Assembly (NCBI GenBank): GCA_027943245.1 | Contig: JANDJZ010000329.1 | Span: 1 to 56,535 of the forward strand | Direction of reading: 5' to 3' | Length of the DNA stretch: 56,535 nucleotides | From: Acanthamoeba sp. SK_2022b | Lineage: Eukaryota; Discosea; Longamoebia; Acanthamoebidae | Shown here: positions 48,171 to 56,535 of the stretch, one piece after another | How positions within the stretch are numbered: position 1 is the first letter of the stretch | Layout of the letters: each line of letters begins with the position of its first letter | Notes under the pieces: model-generated | Seen by the model: only the letters and a program-made list of their open reading frames with translations | Database searches by the model: none | Told to the model about the DNA's origin: nothing | Translations under genes and position numbers: made by a program

Positions 48171-48434
48171 TATGCGGGCGAAGTTCAGAGTAGTCCCCAG
48201 TTCGGTCTCACCGATTTATGTTGCCTCCTTGGTCCGATCGACCAATGGGATAACGTGTTTCCTCGTGGATCATCGGGTGAATTGCTGCCCTTGTTACGCT
48301 TTTACGCCGACATTTGGTCGTAGAAGGTGAAGTCTACAGAAACAAAGCATTGCTACATTAGGTGTTCAGAGGATCATAGTGCTAAGCACCAGGTATGTGG
48401 TAAATCCCATGCATTAAAATGTGGCAATACACTG

Positions 48435-51193
48435 TCAGGCAATTGCCGACCTGGGCGCGCCTTTAGGCTCGATCCGACGAGACAAAGAGATGAAACGCTC
48501 TTCGAGCAGCTCCCATTTCTTCTTCGTAGTTAGCTTGTCGCCCATGCTCATCAACCCATCAGACAGACGGTCAATTTGTCGGAGCAACAGCTGTTGAATT
48601 TGTGGCACTGCGGCGAGAAAGACGTCAGTCGGGCGTGTACAGGCAAGTCTCCCGAACAGGTGTGTACCAGGTTGGAAGTTGTAGGGACGTTGCTGGTGTT
48701 TGAGGAATTCGCTTATGCTCTCATACGTTGCCTTTCGCTTTTCGAAGTCGATAAGGTTTTTGGGTGACAGCCTCAGCGATGTCCTCTCCTTGCCCGACGC
48801 CGCCTCGTATAGGACAAAGTGACTGCATGCAACGACACATGTGCAGCCGCCCAAATACTACGGCGCCACGCTTGCGGGCGGCACGGATACGTACAGCGGT
48901 GGTAGACACGAGGCCCCCGTTGCCCAAGCCTTTTTGATTTCCAGCTTTTGGGCTGCGTACTGGCCGCTCGTGGCCATCAGCACGCCCATCTGTTCTCTCA
49001 CCTTCACGACACACAAGGTGCGGGCCGAGTGCGGGGGGGGGGAAGTGCGGGCCGATTAGCGACTGCGGGCACTCACGCCTAGCGATGTGTTCGGGCGCCT
49101 ACCTTGGTGGCATCATCTGGCAAAGCGCTCCAGGTGTGGGTGAGGCGGTAAACTGATACGTGCTCGAGCCCGGCCCAGATTGCGTTGAGCGTGTGGAGAT
49201 TGTAAAATGACCGGAGGTGCTTGATCACGTTGAGCAACTTGGTGATGATCACCACCCGCTCCTTGATCGTTGTCCCCGTCTTGGCCTCGACCTTCCCTTC
49301 GTCCGTGTGCCCTCGGTCCTTCTTCTTCGTGCCCTTGGTTCCTCGCATCAGCACCAGGAACATCACCCAGTGGCTGATCTGCCACACATAACTCCCCTTA
49401 GACACTTCATCAGGTATATGCATGCATGTACGTGTGCAGTTGTGTACTTGATTGAACTGATGCGTCAGTCGTTGTAGGTTGGGGTCTTGCTTGCCCGGAG
49501 CCTGCAGTTCGAGTGGCTGCCCCAATACTTGAGGTCAGAGGATTGATGCTAGATGAGGATGCAGGTGGTGACCTACCTGAATCTGTTTGTAGATGGCAAA
49601 GTCCATCAGGGTGAGCTGTCGAGCGAGTTCCATGTCGTCAATGTCCATTAATCGCAGGTTGGCTGAGAAGATGGTCTTGATGTTGATTATGGGTGGCTCG
49701 GCCCCCCTGGTTACAGCACCCTGCTGCATGCTCTGTTGTTTGTACATGAGTGGCTTTAATAGTGTCTGCAGCACTCTGATCTTGTCCCCCTCTTCGGGGC
49801 CGCCAACTCCCTGAATAAGTTCACAGCAAGCATGAGCCAGGGTTCGTGAAGATCCGCGCACAGCCAGACCCGTAAGCGGTACCGTCCACTGGCACAGTTC
49901 AGCCAGCCGCGCGAGCATGTCCTTGTCGAAATCATTTCGGTACGACTGGAGCCACTTCTTCAGCACGTTCACCGTGTAGAGCTGAATAGTGTTCCTGTGG
50001 CAATGCATGTTATACGCACATAACAAGCGTATCAGCATGCAGAGCCAAGAGGAAGCTCAGGAAACCACTGTGTGAAAGACCTAATTTCAGGCTCGTAGTC
50101 CAGCGGGACGGCGTAACGCTGTAGCAGCTTCTCCAGTAGCATGTGTGGCGTGGTGAAAGTCTTGTAGGTCATCAAAAATGTGTCCACGTAGGTATGGTCT
50201 GCGTGTACGGGTGGGAGAGTAAGCAAACATCTGCTCACTGCGGTTGATGGTGGATGAGCAGCTCAGTACCCATGCGATGCTGCGAGGCAAGATTGGCGAC
50301 CAACTGGTTCAGTGAGCCGGCTCTGATGGCTCCCGTTTTGGGATCACATACGATGTTCCCTTCTGGCGGTTCCTCCCAGATGTTGACGTCGTCTAGTCGT
50401 TGAACAGAGATACAATCATCGTCAGGGCAACCAGTGGTCTCAGGCTCTGCGCTGGGCAGGCCAGGTCTAATCAAGTGGTATCCAGATCTCTTTGTACCTT
50501 CCCCGTTCAGCCAGCCCATGCTGATCAGGTGCTCCTCCAGTGCCTCCTCGCAGTCTCCTCGGCTGGGATCTGCCGAGCGTGCAGCACCAATCACGTCAGG
50601 AACAGAGCACAACACATGAGGGCAAGGAGGACGAGCAAGCACCGAGGACGAGGTCGTAGATGTTTTCCATGTGCTCTATAGACTGGGACAGGTAATGTCG
50701 CAGCACGCAGCTATTCACGTGCGGCTCCTCATCTGCCGTAGCCACAGTTGATAAATCCCAGGAGTGGACAACGGGAGAGGAAAGGCATGACTGCGGGCGG
50801 CTGGCACGTACACCGAAGGCCACTTTCCCGTTGCATGTTGTCAAGCGACTTTGTGAAACCGTAGTAGGCAAAGGTCTGCATGACAAGTAGCCGACACGCC
50901 TTGCGAATCTCCCCAGCGCTGGAGGGGGCCGGTGGCTGGTGTAGCCCAACCAGCGTGGCAGCCCTTTGCAAAGGGTAAAGCCGCTCGCTGAGCTCTTTGA
51001 TGTGTGGGTTGCGCTCAAAAGCCATCTTCTTCCACTGCGAACGGTCCGCAGGTGGCGGTGCTTTCTGCTCGCCCGACGAGAACAGGCTCGTCGTTCGGCG
51101 AGGCGAGAGCAGGGGCTTCGGCTCCCCTCCAGCATCACCGAGGTGACGCGAAGGTCGTGGGCTGAGTGGCTTTGCGGAGGACCAGAGACTCAT
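48435..51193 (-). CDS. Ras guanine-nucleotide exchange factor with LisH, REM and CDC25 domains
   Basis: The start MSLWSSAKPLS (51193) is followed by a basic, Ser-rich leader. A LisH-like motif (ACRLLVMQTFAYYGFTKSLD, then NMQRES) lies near 50900-50830 and a second helical part (LRHYLSQSIEHMENIYDLVL) near 50680. The REM/RasGEF-N domain spans about 50400-50030 (NIVCDPKTGAIRAGSLNQLV, then YVDTFLMTYKTFTTPHMLLE). The CDC25 catalytic domain spans about 49990-48560 (VLKKWLQSYRNDFDKD, DDMELARQLTLMDFAIYKQI, ERVVIITKLLNVIKHLRSFY, NLHTLNAIWAGLEHVSVYRL, LIDFEKRKATYESISEFLKH, QQRPYNF). Such proteins load Ras with GTP at membranes during chemotaxis and macropinocytosis. LisH-RasGEF architectures are common in Dictyostelium. 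The C-terminal helix ends RRIEPKGAPRSAIA. About eleven exons; the domain calls are clear, the small exons near 49400 and 50200 less so. Confidence 0.87.
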
Positions 51194-51377
51194 TCGTGCT
51201 ATGTGTTGGTCCCTCGCCTGAGACCTATGATGCTGGCGAATATTCCATAAGCGGGACAGGAGGGAAAAAGGCAAGACAGGTATCTGAGCCACAGTTTCCG
51301 CTAGCTAGGGAGGCCAACAGCAAGACCGCGACACACTTGCTCTCACCTCTGGCCTCGGCGCACGTAGTTTATTGTTT

Positions 51378-53461
51378 CATGGGCCAGGACCAGGCTGGGC
51401 AAGTGGCGAGGTGGCCGCGTAGGCGTTGAGCACCTGCTCGAGGCTCCACATGCTGTCCCAAAATACATCAGAACGCGCACCTGCGAGACTGTGAGCGCTC
51501 CCACATCGTCCCACGCCTCTGGGTGAGGGCGCATACCCTCACCGAGGATATGGGCGCAGTAGGCGCGCCGGGGCCACAGGCGGTCAACGCGGGCCTTCAG
51601 CCGCTCCAGGTAGTTGACGAACAGACTCGAGTTGGCCACGGCGACGCACGACTGAGCGCACGGTGAGTAAAGAGAGTGAGAGTGGGAGAGAGAGAGAGCA
51701 AAAGGGAAAGGAGGTCAATGTGAGCGAAGCGTACAGTATCGAGTCCGCAGGACTGGACCTGCTCGACCACGCTGCAGGCGAACTTGTCGGCGCCTTCTCG
51801 CCACGTCACCCGCGCATCGCGCTTAAGCCGTTCCACTGACGCACGCACCTCGCTTCAACGAAGCCTCCGTCAGCCAGCGTAGCTTAGACGCGAGGGCACT
51901 CTCCACTTGGCCACTCACGACATGAAGGTCCAGGTGCGCACTCCATCTCCACCTGGCGGCCGCGGTAGAGCAGGCACAGGGCCACCAGGTTGACTTGTCG
52001 CGCGTCATGAAGGATCGACGAGGGGGCCGATTCGAACAACGACGACGTTACCTCGGCCAGCGATGTTGGTGGTGGTGGTGATGTTCCGTCGGCAGCGTGG
52101 CTGCGAGGCTGGCCGAGCGTGGCGTGGTGGCACGACACGAAAGGCAGGTCGCGGTGGGGCACCAAGTGCTGCGGGTCCAACACGTCCAACCCTTGGCTAG
52201 AACATAGAAATGGTGAGTGGGTGGCGAGCTGCAGGGATGCGTCGAGGCTAGGGAGAGAAGGCGGAGACCTGCCCATTCGCATCGGAGCGGTGAGGCACGA
52301 TACGGTCTGCGCAATCGCCCGGTTGAGGTCGCGCAACGTGGGGCAGGGCAGGCCCAAGCGATCTTGGCAGTTCTACGGCGAGTCCAGTGGCGCGCGGGCT
52401 CAGCGCAGAGACAGGGCCGCACGCAATCAAGGCGAAGAGATGGATTGGGAGGGGGGTCGCACTTTGTACAGCGCGTCATTCTCGAACACGAAGGACAGGT
52501 TCGCCGTCGGGTCTGTCCAGTAGAGCAGAGCGTTGTAGGGCTCCGAGATGGACGTGGGGGTCTTGTGCGTGTGCAAGGAGGTGAGTCAGAACCGCTGATC
52601 CCGACCAAACTGCACTTGAAGCGCCGCGTGAGAGAACCTGGAGAGACGCCAGCACGGTGAACTCGATCAACCGGGAGAAGGTGCCGCGTGTCCGAGCCAT
52701 GATGTTGTTGCCAAAGCCTGCGCCAGTTGCCCCTCCGGTGGAGCGGTACAGTATCAGCCCCTGGTCGCCGTGTCAGTGCTGCCCACACCATCACCGTGGC
52801 GATCGCTGCAGTGCCACAAGGCATGGGGTGAGGAGGAGGAGGAGGCTTGCCTGCACAGAGTCGCACTGTTCCTGCAGCTTACGGAGGCGTTCCTGGACCG
52901 CTGCTGCGTAGCCATTCCCGTAGCTCCACGCTGCTCGCGAATAGATGCCGGAGCTGTCTGCAAGGGTCATGTGGACAGGGCAAGTGTCATGCAGAGAAGA
53001 GGCAAAGATCTGGTCTTCATCGGTGAACGCGGCACACTACGGACCTGCTGCGGCATACATGAAAGATTCATCGTCGAACATGTAGCCGGCGGGGGAGCGC
53101 TGAAGCGCATTCACAGAGTCTGTGTCGATGTCGAAGAACAAGCATCTGCGAGAGCCAGGCTTGTTGGTCAAACGAGTGTGCTTGTTGGCTTCACGCCGGC
53201 GGTTCGACATACCGAGGTCGGTAGCAGCCCTTCTCCGTTTCGTGATAGTAGGCCGCCGGCGGAGGCACGCTTGACCCATCGTCCACCACGAGCCGCCCAT
53301 CGCTCGGGTCTATGCCGTGCTCCCTGCCATACCTGCCCCCCCCCCCCAAGAGGGTTATCTGTATCGTCTCCGGCAATGAAACCAGGAGGCATGCGGACGT
53401 ACTGCTCCCAGACCGCTGCGCCCACGTGCAGGCCTGTCTGACCCACATGCAGTGACAACAT
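51378..53461 (-). CDS. Highly divergent tubulin, closest in pattern to alpha-tubulin
   Basis: Many short exons. Tubulin landmarks appear in order: MLSLHVGQTGLHVGAAVWEQ (T1 loop), GREHGIDPSDGR, CLFFDID, YGNGYAAAVQERLRKLQEQ, the T4 glycine loop as STGGATGAGFG (canonical GGGTGSG), SISEPYNALLYW (T5), FVFENDALYKV, TLRDLNRAIAQTVSCLTAPM, DPQHLVPH...LPFVSCHH, VNLVALCLLYRGRQVEMEC, a late EGADKFACSVVEQVQSCG, AVANSSLFVNYLERL, RRAYCAHILGEGM (alpha: KRAFVHWYVGEGM) and a final DDVGALTVSQ spliced to VLNAYAATSP. The REHGI and EGM signatures favour alpha over beta, delta or epsilon. The loop that holds the alpha catalytic Glu lacks a clear counterpart. Length is near 450 residues or slightly more. Acanthamoeba lacks flagella, so a cytoplasmic or centrosomal role is more likely. 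It is divergent to ITPase, with 93 bp between start codons. Confidence 0.85.
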
Positions 53462-53554
53462 GTGGGCAACTAAAGCGATACTGGCGTGCTGAGTTTGCTA
53501 GCCAAGGCAAGAAAAATGCTGGTTTGCTCGCTTGGCTTTGTTTGTTTCTTGACC
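53462..53554. promoter_or_regulatory. Compact bidirectional promoter between the divergent tubulin and ITPase
   Basis: Start codons are only 93 bp apart. Both 5' leaders must be very short or overlap. No TATA box is evident. Confidence 0.5.
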
Positions 53555-54731
53555 ATGAAGCGTTCTGGAGGTGCTGTGCGGCCGCTCACCTTTGTGACGG
53601 GCAATGCCAACAAGCTGGCAGAGGTGAAAGCCATCCTGGGTGACTCTATTCCGCTCACATCCAAGGCGATCGACCGTACGTTTGCCCAACGCAAATTCTC
53701 GGCCGATAAATCTTCATTCTATTCATTCCCCACAGTGCCCGAGCTGCAAGGCGAGCCTGAGGAGATCTCCAAGGAGAAGTGCAAGCTTGCCGTCGTTGAT
53801 GTACCATCTTTGCCCTCATTTTATTTTATTTTATTTTATTTTATTTTATTTTATTTTAAATATTTCTTTCGCCCAGGTTCAAGGGCCTGTGATCGTTGAG
53901 GACACTTGCCTCTGCTTCAACGCGCTCAAGGGCCTTCCCGGACCCTACATGTACGCCACCACCGTCTCTCAGCGCACTGCATTGATGCGCTGCTGTTCTC
54001 ACTTCCGTTTACCTGATGGCAGCAAGTGGTTCCTGGACAAGCTCGGCCATGATGGCCTGAACCAGATGCTCGCCGGTTTCGAAGACAAGAGCGTACGCGA
54101 CGCCCACTCACCACGTGCCCTTCCTCCAAAGTCGCAGGCGTGTGACCTGGTCCTTGACCGTGCAGGCCTATGCGCTCTGCACCTTTTCCTTCTGCGCTGG
54201 CCCTGGCCAAGAGCCCATCGTGTTCGAGGGCAGGACCGAGGTACCTTCTTCTTAATCAGCATTTGACATGACATGACAGGCATGGCCAATGATGAACCAA
54301 CACATCACACCACACACCACACACCACACACCACACACCACACACTACACACTACACACTACACACTACACAGGGCAAGATTGTGCCGGCTCGTGGGCCT
54401 ACCAACTTTGGTTGGGACCCCGTCTTCTTGCCCGACGGGTTCGACCAAACGTACGCCCGCCTCGTCCTCGAGGGTCGGTGGTGAACTGTCATGGCCGTGC
54501 TCACAGCGCTCTTTCTTTCTTTCTTTCTCGCTTCGAAACAACTCGTGCAGCTACGCCGAGATGCCCAAGGAGACCAAGAACACCATCTCGCACCGTAAGA
54601 GGGCCCTGGAGAAGCTGCGCGCCTACGTCGAGGAGAACATGCACCTGCTGGCAGCCGCCGAGGACGAGCAAATCGCCGGAGAGAAGAAGAGCAGGCTCGA
54701 CACCCAAGAGGCCGAGCAGCCTGCCCAGTGA
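53555..54731 (+). CDS. ITPA: Inosine triphosphate pyrophosphatase
   Basis: Seven exons in phase (53555-53675, 53736-53800, 53877-53950, 54023-54092, 54166-54240, 54374-54450, 54551-54731) encode about 220 residues. The enzyme hydrolyses ITP, dITP and XTP to monophosphates, cleaning the nucleotide pool. Motifs: [20 protein letters not shown] (substrate loop), [40 protein letters not shown] with the Glu-Asp metal site, [49 protein letters not shown] and [20 protein letters not shown]. The last 25 residues are a polar extension ([20 protein letters not shown]) beyond the usual end. ATG 53555 matches the family start; earlier ATGs in the same frame would add a short hydrophobic leader that I consider 5' untranslated. 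Introns 2 and 5 hold simple repeats. Confidence 0.95.
53819..53858. repeat. (TTTTA)n repeat in ITPase intron 2
   Basis: About eight copies of a pentanucleotide T-rich unit extend the polypyrimidine side of the intron before the acceptor at 53875. Confidence 0.9.
54299..54372. repeat. Tandem 7-bp-type repeat (ACACACC then ACACACT) in ITPase intron 5
   Basis: CACACCA units change into CACACTA units along the tract, showing two successive local expansions. The acceptor follows directly. Confidence 0.85.
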
Positions 54732-54792
54732 AGCTGAAGCCACTTTGTGAGGGTCTCGCTGTGGCCGCCATGTTGCCAGCTGGAGCGCCACC

Positions 54793-55431
54793 TTAAGGGT
54801 CCAGTAGGTTTTGACCCTCATTTTGCGTGAGAAACCGCCTGCTTGGCCCTACCCCAGCGCTGCTTCTCCACGGCAAAGTGCCAAGTCACGAAGATATACA
54901 GAAGGCAGCCACATGTCCATGCATGTGAAATTGTCCTTCTGAATCTTTCACTGCTCAAGGTAAATTCAGAGCAAAAACGCTCTTGAATGAACCTAGAATC
55001 ACCTCCCATCAAGGTGATTTTTGCACCACATCAAAGGTACATTTTGTACCCCCCCCTCCTAATGATTGGTGCCATCATGTCGAACTTGTTATTTTTGAGT
55101 GTTGTGTGTCTGTTGTACACAGGCGCGCACATGACGTGAACCCTCTGAGTTGATGAGGGCTTCTCATGCTGCAGATCGACTCGATTTGAGCCTCCCCGAC
55201 ATCACCAGGGCCAACTGCAATTTCGCCAAGTCCATGAAAAGAAACCCGCAATAAAACAAGAAATTCTTGGGGAAATATCTTTTGGGCACAATTTTTCTGC
55301 GAAGCAGGTTGCGGACTTGGGGCGTGGAGCCTCATTTTTCAAATTTTTACACATATTTCAAATGTGTGGAGGGTGTCGCGCCACTCACGGTTCTCACACA
55401 AAACAAGGGTCAAAACCTACTGGACCCTTAA
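54793..55431. mobile_element. Non-autonomous DNA transposon (MITE) with TTAA target-site duplications
   Basis: A 631-bp interior is bounded by TTAA at 54793-54796 and 55428-55431. Inside these lie terminal inverted repeats: 54797-54818 and 55406-55427 are perfect 22-bp complements (GGGTCCAGTAGGTTTTGACC...), and similarity continues about 20 bp further inward with a few mismatches (ATTTTGCGTGAGAAACCG against GTTTTGTGTGAGAACCG). Each repeat also carries its own small palindrome (GGGTC...GACCC). No open frame of transposase type is present. TTAA duplication is the mark of piggyBac-type transposases. It sits between the ITPase stop and the FAM21 start. Confidence 0.75.
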
Positions 55432-55579
55432 CAACTGAATTGGCGAAGTGAGAACATTCGAGCGAAAAAGAATATTGGAAAGGCACAAGAGGCCTACCCG
55501 ATTTTCATCATTCGACTTAGCAGCTTCAGCCCCAGGCCAGGGGGTGAGACGCTAGGCTTGTGCTCGAGCAAACACAAAA

Positions 55580-56535
55580 ATGATGGACTATCACGAAGAA
55601 GGGGCCGTGGTGCTCTACGGGAATGGAGGAGATTACGGCGATGAGAGGGCCCTGCCCCCACCGCCGCCCGATGCGGGCAGCGAATCCGGCGGCTATGGTG
55701 GCTACGATAATTACGACTACAGCTACACCAACAATGGATACGATCAACAACAGGCTTATGGTGATTACAGTCAGCAGGGCTACGATGGTGGGGCCTCAGA
55801 CTACTACTCCACTTACGCTGCTTCCGGTCAATACGATACGTCGGCGTATGGAGAGTCGCATTACGATGCCTCTGCCTACCAGCAGCCAGCGGCTACTCAG
55901 ACTGCACCTTCAACGAGTGCCGCCCCCGCGGCGCCAAGTGGGCCCCAATTGAAGAGGTGGGAGATGGCCTGGACCCTCAAGGAGTTGCGAGATGAGCACA
56001 ATTGGACCCTCGCAGCCGATGCTGGGGTGCGCCGCAACAATAATTCATTCGAATCATTTATCATCAATTTTTGCTTACCGTACCTTCTCCTTCCTGGCAC
56101 ATGCAGCTGTTCAACTACCTGAAGCAGTTTTCGAGCAACCTGGTGGCCAAAACGAAGGAGGTGGAGGGCGCCGTGGACACGCTGGTCACTGCCACCAAGG
56201 CTGCCGACGTCAAGCTCCACAACACCTTCAACGAGTTCCTCCTTCTGGCCAACTCCCAGTACATCGAGAACGTGCGCTACTCGCCCCCCCCCCCAATTCC
56301 CTCTCTCTGCCTCTCTTCTCAGCACAGCATCAGCTCACACGCGTGCGTGCCCGAAACCCACCTAGCGCGTGTACGATGCCGAGGAGGAGATGCAGGCGGC
56401 CGTCGAGGAGACCCAGCCTGCCGACACCAAGAAGATGGAGGACATGACCAGCGAGGAGATCGAGCAGATCCTCTTCCCCAAGGTACTCGTTTCTCACCAT
56501 CACCATCACCATCACCATCACCATCACCATCACCA
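55580..56535 (+). CDS. WASH complex subunit FAM21 (WASHC2), N-terminal part, cut by window end
   Basis: The start is a double ATG (MMDYHEEG). Residues 1-125 are a Tyr/Gly/Gln/Asp low-complexity leader (YGGYDNYDYSYTNNGYDQQQ). The conserved FAM21 head follows: MAWTLKELRDEHNWTLAADA, LFNYLKQFSSNLVAKTKEVE, VDTLVTATKAADVKLHNTFN, FLLLANSQYIEN, RVYDAEEE. In the WASH complex this head binds the other subunits on endosomes, while the long acidic tail (outside the window) recruits retromer and capping protein; the complex drives Arp2/3 actin assembly for recycling. Three exons are visible: 55580-about 56023, about 56107-56270 and from about 56367, separated by short introns with GT-AG ends. The head is clear-cut; the leader is not part of the animal protein. 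Confidence 0.9.
56498..56535. repeat. (CACCAT)n repeat at the window end
   Basis: A hexanucleotide repeat starts just after the donor following QILFPK in FAM21, so it is intronic. The true length is cut by the window end. Confidence 0.85.

Noticed and set aside
48171..48434. Possible tRNA or small RNA between two minus-strand genes
   Set aside because: No cloverleaf, A/B-box pair or U-rich terminator could be found by eye.

Overview
The window is nuclear DNA of a free-living amoeba, most probably Acanthamoeba (A. castellanii-like). It is GC-rich with C/G-ending codons, and its genes are packed with short GT-AG introns (mostly 50-100 nt). Gene-to-gene gaps are often only 90-300 bp, and (CA)n or (TG)n microsatellites sit inside introns. 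The best taxonomic marker is a cyst-wall lectin (12244-13394) with two eight-cysteine domains separated by a Thr/Lys/His-rich spacer, the published layout of Acanthamoeba Leo lectins. All gene models were built by hand from reading frames, splice sites and family motifs; where exon limits are listed, codon phase was checked across every junction.

Left third (1-24.9 kb): a partial GATD1-like protein (-); an NT-C2/coiled-coil/dilute-domain protein (+); a kelch protein (+); a Frizzled-type seven-helix receptor (+); the Leo lectin (-); an acidic, helical orphan (+); a giant PHD-PHD-SPOC chromatin protein (-); and trimethylguanosine synthase TGS1 (-) placed head-to-head with SmD3 (+). TGS1 hypermethylates the cap of Sm-class snRNAs, so that pair is functionally coherent.

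Middle (25-42.9 kb): a two-domain SagB-type nitroreductase that looks bacterial in origin (-); a BET protein with one bromodomain, a NET domain and a BRD4-like C-terminal tail (-); a divergent Sec23/Sec24-family protein (-) head-to-head with CNOT11 of the CCR4-NOT complex (+); a DUF427 protein (-); and UDP-glucose pyrophosphorylase (-), which makes the precursor of cellulose and other glucans.

Right part (42.5-56.5 kb): two gene fragments, an unknown one (-) and the end of an EngA/Der GTPase (+), lose their 5' ends at the same (GT)n tract, which suggests an assembly join or a rearrangement. Then come SCAMP (+), an unrecognised possible transcription factor (-), a LisH/RasGEF protein (-), a very divergent alpha-like tubulin (-) facing ITPase (+), a 0.63-kb TTAA-flanked MITE, and the start of WASH-complex subunit FAM21 (+), cut by the window end. 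The gene set covers membrane traffic and cytoskeleton (NT-C2/DIL, Sec23-like, SCAMP, FAM21, tubulin, RasGEF), RNA and chromatin (TGS1, SmD3, CNOT11, BET, PHD-SPOC), and cyst-wall chemistry (lectin, UGP). No rRNA, tRNA, CRISPR array or autonomous transposon was found.
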